A DNA stretch of 64,000 bases from Glo-17 sp964637835 (GTDB lineage Bacteria; Krumholzibacteriota; Krumholzibacteriia; LZORAL124-64-63). The first letter of the stretch is position 1. Each line of letters starts with the position of its first letter. Below are positions 56,924-64,000 of the stretch, piece by piece. The stretch lies in NCBI GenBank assembly GCA_964637835.1, contig CAZWYF010000005.1, positions 92,869-156,868 on the forward strand, read 5' to 3'. The notes under the pieces were generated by a model. The model was given only the letters and a program-made list of their open reading frames with translations. It was not told where the DNA came from and did no database searches. The translations under genes and the position numbers were made by a program.

Positions 56924-59900
56924 ATGACGCGCCGCCTCTCGCCCGCCGCCGCGATCGTCCTCGCGGTGGCCGTCCTGCTCCCCGCCGCCGGCCTCGCGGC
57001 CACCCTCGGCCTCTACTACGACCAGCAGACCTGGCCCACCGAGGCCGACGCCACCGGCCCGGTGGACGTCTGGCTGGTCCTGCGCGACGTCGCCCCCGGT
57101 TTCCCGGTGATGGGCTGGGAGTGCCGCATCGAGACCACGGGCGAGGGTGCGCTCCCGGCCCTGCAGTGGGAACTGATGGGCACCGGCGCGTTCAACTTCG
57201 CCGACCCGCCCGCCTTCGCGGTGGGCGTCAGCCAGCCGTTCCCCGCCGGCCCGGACGTGGTGGTGGCTCGCGCCACCATGTATCCCGCCGGCGACCACGC
57301 CGTCGACCTGCGCGTGCAGCCGTACACCACGCCCTCGGTCACGGACGACGACGACCATCCCGTCTGGCGTCCGGTGTTCGCCCGTGGCGTCTCGGGCGAC
57401 GTCCTGGAGGTGGCCGACCCGGCCGCCGGCTCGAGCTGGCATCCGGAGGCGCGGCTCGATCCCGACGCCCCCGCCCTGCCGCCGGTCATCGCTCTCGCGG
57501 GCGACCTCGACCTGGGCGCCGTCCCGTCCGGCGCCGAGGAGGTCCGCACCATCACGCTGCGCAACCCCGGCCCGGGTCACGTCCACGGCCGGCTCGAGAT
57601 CACCGGCGCCGACTACACGCTGCGCCTGGACGGCGGTCCCTGGACCGACGACGGCCGCTGGCTGCGCCTGCCCCCGGCGCAGGACGTCGCGGTGGAGATC
57701 CGCCTGGCGCCACAGGCCAGCGGCCCGCGCCATGGCCGCCTGGACCTGCGCGATGGCGGCAGCCTGGCGCGGTGGGCCCTCACCGGCGGCGGCGACCAGG
57801 CGCCCGCGGTGACGCTGACGCCGCGGGAACTGGACTTCGGTCCCGTGCCCGAGGGCGGCGAGAGCGTGCGCACCGTCACCGTCCGCAACGTCGCCGAGGC
57901 GCCGGTGACCATCACCCCCGGTGCGATCGCTCCGCCCTTCGTCCTGCTGGACGACCCCGGCGCGCAGATCCTCGCCCCCGGCGAGGAACTCACCCTCGCG
58001 ATGGCCTTCCGGCCGCAGAGCGTCGGGCTGGCCGGCCTGGCGGTCTCGCTGGGCGCGGCGTCCCCGCCGGTGCTCGGCCATGGCTACGGCGCCGCGGCCG
58101 GCTGCCTGGCGGAGTGGGAGCACCCCGCCGGCGGCGACTTCGACCTGGTCGTCGTGGGTGAAGCCGCCACGCGCAGCGTCACCTTCGCCAACCACGGGGC
58201 CTGGGATCTGTCCGGCGAGGTGGCCGTCAGCGGCGACACCGCGGCCTTCCAGATCCTCGGCGGCGGCGGCCCGGTGACCATCGCCCCGGGCGGCAGCCAC
58301 GTGGTCACCGTCCGCTGCGACCCGCCGACAGCTGGTCCCTGGCAGGCCATGCTCGCCGGCCCGGGCCCCTGCGGGGAGTTGCCGCTGCAGGTGACGGCGG
58401 AGGATCCCCTGGTGGCCTGCACGGTCACGCCGGCGGCCGTGGACCTGGGGCCGGTCCTGGTGGGGGAGCAGGCGGCCGCCAACGTCACCCTGGTCTGCAC
58501 GGGCAATCAGCCCCTCACCGGGAGCGTGAGCCTCTCCGGTCTCGACGACGAGCCCGCCTTCACGCTGGCTCAGGGTGGCGGCGACTACTCGCTCCAGCCT
58601 GGCGAGAGCCGGGTGATCGTGGTCTCGTTCCGGCCGCCGGCCGAGACGCAGTATACCGCCGTGCTCGACGTGGGCACCGGCGCGTGTGGTCCGGTGCTCC
58701 TCTCCGGCGCGGGCCGCGGTCCACGGGTCGATTGCGCGGTGGACGTCCTGGTTCTCAATCTCGGGACCGCGAGCGTGGGGCGCGACATCGAGGGCGCCGT
58801 GACGGTCTCCAGCGTGGGGGAGCTGCCCCTGACGTTGACGCCCCAGGTCGGCGGCGAGGGCTTCACCCTGGTGGGGCCGGACTCGGCGGTGGTGGCGCCA
58901 GGCGGAAGCGTCGAGGTGACGGTGCGCGGCCGGCTGTCCACCGAGGGCGAGATGACGGGGTGGCTGGACCTCGGCCACGAGACCTGCGCGCCGGTGGAGC
59001 TGGTCTGCACCGGCGCCATCTACGGCGGCGGCACCTGTGCCCTGGTCCCGTCGGGTGTCCACTTCGACCAAGTGACCGTGGGCTCCGAGGCCTTCGAGCA
59101 GACGGCCCTGGTCAACAAGACTCACGAGCCGCTGGCCTTCACGCCCGTGGTGGAAGAGCTCGCCAGCGACGTGTTCCGCCTGGTGACCCCGGCACCGGTG
59201 ACCGTCCCGCCTCGCAGCGCGGTCTGGCTGACCTTCGGCTTCGCACCCGATCATCCGGACCACTTCACCGGAGAGATCCTCATCGAAGGGCACGAGTGCA
59301 GTGGCACCCTGAGCGGTCACGGCTCTGGCGGGGGTTGCGTGGTGACGCCGCCATCGCTGGTCTTCCCCGAGCGTGTGGCCGGAGCCACGCTGCTGGGCGA
59401 GGTGGTGGTCACCAACTCCACGGCCGCCCCCCTGGCCATCGATCCGGTCACCGACCATCCGGCCTTCACGCCCCTGACCGGCCCGCAGGTGATTCCCGCC
59501 GGTGACGAGCTGGTCGTGGTGGTGGAGTTCACCGCGCCGGAGCCCGGGACCTACGCCGGCGAACTGGACCTGGGGACGAACACCTGCGCCCGGGTGGACC
59601 TGCACGCCCTGGCGCTCGATCCGGACGAGGCCTGCCTGGTGGCGCCGGACGCCTGGGACATCGCCGTGGCCTACCTGGGCATCCCCGTGACCGAGGTCGT
59701 CCGGGTCACGAACCGGGGAGTCGCGGACCTGGCCATCGATCCGCAGGTGGTCCCCGCCGACCAGGGATTCTCGGTGGCCGGGTCGACCGCGCCCATCCCG
59801 CCGGGCGGCGCGCGCAGCCTGACGGTGACGTTCGACCCGCCGGCGCTGGGCGACCACGTCGCCCGGCTGGTCCTCGGCCCGGACGTCTGCACGGACGTGC

Positions 59901-61588
59901 CCCTGTCCGCCCAGGTGGTCGAGGCGCCGGTGGGCGACTGCAGCGTCCGGCCGTCTTCCCTGGATCTGGGCGAGATCCCCGCGGGCCTGTTCGTCACCTG
60001 GACGGTGACCATCGCCAACCTGGGAGAGGACGAGCTGGCGGTCACCCTGGTCGACGTCCCCGGCCAGGTCCGGTGGCTCTCCGGCGGCGGTGTGATCCTC
60101 CAGCCGGGCGAGTCCATCGAGCCCCGGGCCCGCTTCTACGCGCCCGCCGAGGGAGCGTTCGGTTACGAGGTCCCGGTCAACGGCGAGGGCTGCGCCATCA
60201 CCGTGACGGGCCACGGCACACCGGCCGCCTACCCCTGCGCCATCGAGCCGTACGTGGTCGACCTCGGCACCCTGGTGGTGGGGCAGGATCGGTTCGCACG
60301 TTTCCTGATCCGGAACGTGGGCGAGCAGGCGCTCGACCTGTTCCTGCCCACCAGCGTCGGCCCGTTCACCGTCGCCGGGGCTGGCGCCCATCACCTGCCG
60401 GCCCTGGGCGTCTACCTGCCGGGTCTGCGCTTCGAGCCCACCGAGCCGGGCGAATACTTCCTGCCCATCGACCTGGGACCCGACGCCTGCGGTCCGGCCC
60501 TCGCGCGCGGCACCGCCATCGCCGCCAGCGACGGCGTCGTCGCCCGCACGCCCCGCCTGGACCTCGGCCACCTGGACCCCGGCGCGGCGGCCCGCCTGCC
60601 ACTGCGCGTGGCCAACACCGGTGCCGAGCCACGGACCGTCGCGCCGGCCCTGCGCGGCACGGGATTCGTGCTCGAGGACCCCGGGCCACGCGAGCTGCTC
60701 GCTGGCGAGGAGACCGTCTTCTGGGTCCGCGCCCATGCCGACCTGGCCGGCCCGGCCCAGGCGCGCCTGACCCTGGGTGTGCCTGGCCATCCCGACGTGG
60801 CCGTGGCCGCACGGGTGCGGGATGTCGCCAGCCCGGCCGCCACCGTGGCCGTGATCTGGGACGACCACGCCGGGCGACCCGCCGATCCCGCCGCGCCGCG
60901 GACCGTGGCCGTGGGCACCGCCAGCTCCGGCCGTCTGGTGGCCCACGGGCTGGCTCCGGGCAGCGAGGTGATCTCCTGGCGCGCGGCCCTGGCCTGCGTG
61001 GGCGGCGAGGTGACGGCCTGGCAGCCGGCGGGCGAGGGGCTCCCGCTCGACGCGGTGGACGGCGCCCCGCGCGTGATCCTGCCGGCGGCGCCGCTGGCCG
61101 CCGATGCCGACGGTGCCGTGACCCTGGCCCGCTTCGCGGTCACGGCCGCGGCGCCCGGTCCGGTCCTGCTGACCGTCAGCGGCGGCGCGGGCGCCGACTG
61201 GCCCGCGGTGGAGCTGTCCGACGGCCTGCCGGCCGGCGAGCCCCTGGTCACCGCCGCGCCCGATCACGCCGTGGCCAGGCTCGTGGCCGAGCCCGCCACC
61301 GACCTGCCGGCCGCCACCCGCCTGCTCGCCGTCTACCCCAACCCCTTCAACCCCCGGGCCACCATCGCCTACGAGCTGGCCCGGGCGGGACGCGCGCGCC
61401 TGGCCGTGTACGACCTCTCCGGCCGCCACGTCGCCACCCTGGTGGATGCCGAGCGTGCCGCGGGCCGCCACGAGGCCGTCTGGCAGGGGCGGGACCAGGC
61501 CGGCCGGCCGGTGGCCAGCGGCGGCTACTACGTCCGCCTGGAGGCGGACGGGATCAGGCAACTGCGCAAGATGATGCTGTTGCGGTAG
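56924..61588 (+). CDS. Giant secreted ASH/choice-of-anchor-D repeat protein with FlgD-like end
   Basis: A 1554-residue exported protein. The signal peptide follows M-T-R-R-L-S-P. A cohesin-like N-terminal domain covers about 25-185. About eleven beta-sandwich repeats of roughly 90-105 residues then run to about 1305. Their pattern is L-D-L-G-x-V-x-V-G at the start, P-G-E/G in the middle and F-x-P-x-x-x-G near the end, as in ASH and 'choice-of-anchor D' domains. Repeats 3-10 (from about 394) each begin with Cys and nearly all have a second Cys near their end. Residues 1471-1554 form a FlgD-like module with Y-P-N-P-F-N-P. GGGGGAG precedes ATG 56924. Probably a surface rod or adhesin. Confidence 0.88.
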   Translation: MTRRLSPAAAIVLAVAVLLPAAGLAATLGLYYDQQTWPTEADATGPVDVWLVLRDVAPGFPVMGWECRIETTGEGALPALQWELMGTGAFNFADPPAFAVGVSQPFPAGPDVVVARATMYPAGDHAVDLRVQPYTTPSVTDDDDHPVWRPVFARGVSGDVLEVADPAAGSSWHPEARLDPDAPALPPVIALAGDLDLGAVPSGAEEVRTITLRNPGPGHVHGRLEITGADYTLRLDGGPWTDDGRWLRLPPAQDVAVEIRLAPQASGPRHGRLDLRDGGSLARWALTGGGDQAPAVTLTPRELDFGPVPEGGESVRTVTVRNVAEAPVTITPGAIAPPFVLLDDPGAQILAPGEELTLAMAFRPQSVGLAGLAVSLGAASPPVLGHGYGAAAGCLAEWEHPAGGDFDLVVVGEAATRSVTFANHGAWDLSGEVAVSGDTAAFQILGGGGPVTIAPGGSHVVTVRCDPPTAGPWQAMLAGPGPCGELPLQVTAEDPLVACTVTPAAVDLGPVLVGEQAAANVTLVCTGNQPLTGSVSLSGLDDEPAFTLAQGGGDYSLQPGESRVIVVSFRPPAETQYTAVLDVGTGACGPVLLSGAGRGPRVDCAVDVLVLNLGTASVGRDIEGAVTVSSVGELPLTLTPQVGGEGFTLVGPDSAVVAPGGSVEVTVRGRLSTEGEMTGWLDLGHETCAPVELVCTGAIYGGGTCALVPSGVHFDQVTVGSEAFEQTALVNKTHEPLAFTPVVEELASDVFRLVTPAPVTVPPRSAVWLTFGFAPDHPDHFTGEILIEGHECSGTLSGHGSGGGCVVTPPSLVFPERVAGATLLGEVVVTNSTAAPLAIDPVTDHPAFTPLTGPQVIPAGDELVVVVEFTAPEPGTYAGELDLGTNTCARVDLHALALDPDEACLVAPDAWDIAVAYLGIPVTEVVRVTNRGVADLAIDPQVVPADQGFSVAGSTAPIPPGGARSLTVTFDPPALGDHVARLVLGPDVCTDVPLSAQVVEAPVGDCSVRPSSLDLGEIPAGLFVTWTVTIANLGEDELAVTLVDVPGQVRWLSGGGVILQPGESIEPRARFYAPAEGAFGYEVPVNGEGCAITVTGHGTPAAYPCAIEPYVVDLGTLVVGQDRFARFLIRNVGEQALDLFLPTSVGPFTVAGAGAHHLPALGVYLPGLRFEPTEPGEYFLPIDLGPDACGPALARGTAIAASDGVVARTPRLDLGHLDPGAAARLPLRVANTGAEPRTVAPALRGTGFVLEDPGPRELLAGEETVFWVRAHADLAGPAQARLTLGVPGHPDVAVAARVRDVASPAATVAVIWDDHAGRPADPAAPRTVAVGTASSGRLVAHGLAPGSEVISWRAALACVGGEVTAWQPAGEGLPLDAVDGAPRVILPAAPLAADADGAVTLARFAVTAAAPGPVLLTVSGGAGADWPAVELSDGLPAGEPLVTAAPDHAVARLVAEPATDLPAATRLLAVYPNPFNPRATIAYELARAGRARLAVYDLSGRHVATLVDAERAAGRHEAVWQGRDQAGRPVASGGYYVRLEADGIRQLRKMMLLR

Positions 61589-61598
61589 GCCGCCCGGA

Positions 61599-62264
61599 TC
61601 AGCGCTTGCAGACCAGCAGCAGCCCGTCGCTGATCGGCACCATGGCCGCGTCCACCCGCGGGTCGATCATCGCGGCGTGGTTGAGTTGCTGGACCGCGCC
61701 CACGGCGGGGTCGTCGCTGTCCGCGTCGAACGCCTGCCCGTCCATGAAGACGTTGTCCACCGCCGCCACCCCGCCCGGTCGCAGCAGCTCGAGGCACTGC
61801 TCGAGGTAGCGGGCGTTGTTCTCCTTGTCGGCGTCGATGAAGGCGAGGTCGAAGCGCCCGGCCTCGCCGCCGTCCAGCAGGGACTGCATGGTCTGCAGCG
61901 CCGGCGCGATCCGCAGGTCGATGCGGTCGGCCACGCCGGCCTCCTCCCAGAAGACCCGCGCCAGCGACGTGGACTCCTCGGAGACGTCGCAGGCGACCAG
62001 CCGGCCCTCCGGGGGCAGATGCTCGGCCATGCAGAGAGTGCTGTAGCCGGTGAAGACGCCGATCTCGATCACCCGTCGCGCTCCGAGCAGGCGCACCAGC
62101 AGGCCCAGCAGCTGACCCTGCTCGGGGGAGATCTGCATGTTGGCGTGCGCGAGCTGGTCGGTGTGCTCGCGCAGCCGGCGCTTGACGGCGCTCTCCTCGG
62201 TGGTGGCCAGCCGGTGCAGGTAGGCGGCGCCGGCGGGGCCGAGCAGGTCGGTGGTGCGGGACAT
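61599..62264 (-). CDS. Class I SAM O-methyltransferase (caffeoyl-CoA type)
   Basis: A 221-residue methyltransferase with the small-molecule O-MT fold. V-I-E-I-G-V-F-T-G-Y-S-T is motif I, F-D-L-A-F-I-D-A-D-K-E-N is the metal-binding Asp region and G-G-V-A-A-V-D-N-V follows, as in catechol/caffeoyl-CoA O-methyltransferases. The bacterial substrate is usually a catechol-like compound; not determinable here. It converges on the ASH gene, 10 bp away. Confidence 0.92.
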   Translation of the reverse strand: MSRTTDLLGPAGAAYLHRLATTEESAVKRRLREHTDQLAHANMQISPEQGQLLGLLVRLLGARRVIEIGVFTGYSTLCMAEHLPPEGRLVACDVSEESTSLARVFWEEAGVADRIDLRIAPALQTMQSLLDGGEAGRFDLAFIDADKENNARYLEQCLELLRPGGVAAVDNVFMDGQAFDADSDDPAVGAVQQLNHAAMIDPRVDAAMVPISDGLLLVCKR

Positions 62265-62321
62265 GGCGGTCTCCTCGTTGGCGCCGGGCGCACCTGCGGC
62301 AGCGGGCGGCCGGATGGCGAG

Positions 62322-63761
<1,440 letters not shown>

Positions 63762-63892
63762 GGTCTCGGTTCCTGCTCGTCAGGGGTGCCAGGGTGCGGA
63801 ACGGCCGCCGGCGGGACGGCCGCGTCGTGGGCGCCCGACAAGCTCGCTGCGACCCCGCGCATCGGCAACCATCGGCGGCCGCGCCGGCGGCC

Positions 63893-63908
63893 CTGGCCGT
63901 ACGGCCAG
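63893..63908. repeat. 16-bp perfect palindrome
   Basis: CTGGCCGTACGGCCAG, perfectly self-complementary, lies just left of the hairpin at 63913-63940. Its role is unknown; it may extend a terminator region. Confidence 0.8.
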
Positions 63909-63912
63909 ACGC

Positions 63913-63940
63913 GAGCGGGCCGCCCGCAGGCGGCCCGCTC
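63913..63940 (-). terminator. GC-rich hairpin after the outer-membrane protein gene
   Basis: GAGCGGGCCGCC pairs perfectly with GGCGGCCCGCTC across a 4-nt loop. It lies 27 bp beyond the minus-strand stop at 63968. No T-tract follows, but the 12-bp perfect stem supports a terminator. Confidence 0.6.
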
Positions 63941-63967
63941 CGGTGTCCTTGCGCAGGATCGCCCGAG

Positions 63968-64000
63968 CTACCAGACGTAGGTCATCTCGAACGCCACGGT
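63968..64000 (-). CDS. C-terminal end of an outer-membrane beta-barrel protein (partial)
   Basis: The minus strand from the window edge reads T-V-A-F-E-M-T-Y-V-W then TAG. Alternating hydrophobic residues with a terminal aromatic residue form the classic last beta-strand (BAM-recognition signal) of outer-membrane barrels. Only ten residues are visible, so the type of barrel cannot be told. Confidence 0.6.
   Translation of the reverse strand, partial: TVAFEMTYVW

Noticed and set aside
56834..61561. 1575-codon minus-strand open frame opposite the ASH-repeat gene
   Set aside because: It mirrors a well-supported plus-strand gene with signal peptide and domain repeats; such long antisense frames are expected at about 70% GC. 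Its translation has no domain pattern.

Overview
The window is about 70% GC and almost fully coding, on both strands. It looks like a chromosomal piece of a diderm bacterium: a TolC-type outer-membrane channel, lipobox proteins, many signal peptides and, at the right edge, the last strand of an outer-membrane barrel. Two secreted proteins end in a FlgD-like module headed by an N-P-F-N-P motif (4402-6822 and 56924-61588). A dockerin-type protein, a PPC-domain protein and an ASH-repeat protein are also present. This mix is common in FCB-group candidate phyla such as Krumholzibacteriota and Eisenbacteria. That placement is inference, since no rRNA or marker gene is here. Four 100-base N runs show a draft, probably metagenomic, scaffold; one of them is demonstrably false because identical 55-base ends flank it.

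Layout. 1-10.9 kb: acylphosphatase, HAD phosphatase, PLP decarboxylase, a DsbD-N-like protein, an RRM protein, a holin-4-type membrane protein, a secreted LVIVD-like propeller, an atypical SDR, an exported PRC-barrel protein and a carboxypeptidase-regulatory-like lipoprotein. 11.1-15.1 kb: an ABC exporter and an OPT transporter. 15.4-22.4 kb: a membrane-lipid island. It has an acyl desaturase, a minus-strand pair (sigma-region-2-only protein plus DoxX) and a divergent five-gene, end-overlapping operon (FAD amine oxidase, DUF1365, CFA synthase split by a gap, DUF1295, second CFA-type methyltransferase). 22.5-26 kb: OB-fold lipoprotein, TrkA-C membrane protein, GYD protein and radical SAM enzyme. 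26-31.1 kb: two HlyD-type adaptors, a MacB-like permease without ATPase, and TolC.

31.3-38.6 kb: a Cache/PAS hybrid histidine kinase, then small envelope proteins (Rho_N/SAP-tailed, YtxH, DUF948), MgtC, AI-2E family transporter, NfeD and stomatin. 38.6-46.1 kb: alpha/beta hydrolase, RfbC, a membrane protein, deoxynucleoside kinase, a second holin-4-type protein, class V aminotransferase, threonine dehydratase/serine racemase-like enzyme, YiiX-type hydrolase and a dockerin-like protein. 46.1-64 kb: the DUF3482/DUF2868 GTPase pair, acetate kinase, VOC protein, DUF985 cupin, PntA/PntB, an SDR lacking the usual Tyr, two divergent secreted proteins, O-methyltransferase, NADP-isocitrate dehydrogenase and an outer-membrane protein end.

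The most notable unit is the lipid island at 15.4-22.4 kb. It resembles light- or singlet-oxygen-induced fatty-acid modification loci, but its regulator has lost sigma region 4 and its intergenic region carries unusual repeats. A second theme is in-frame 12- and 18-nt tandem repeats in exported or membrane-proximal proteins; N gaps sit beside two of these arrays. No tRNA, rRNA, CRISPR, insertion sequence or phage module was seen.
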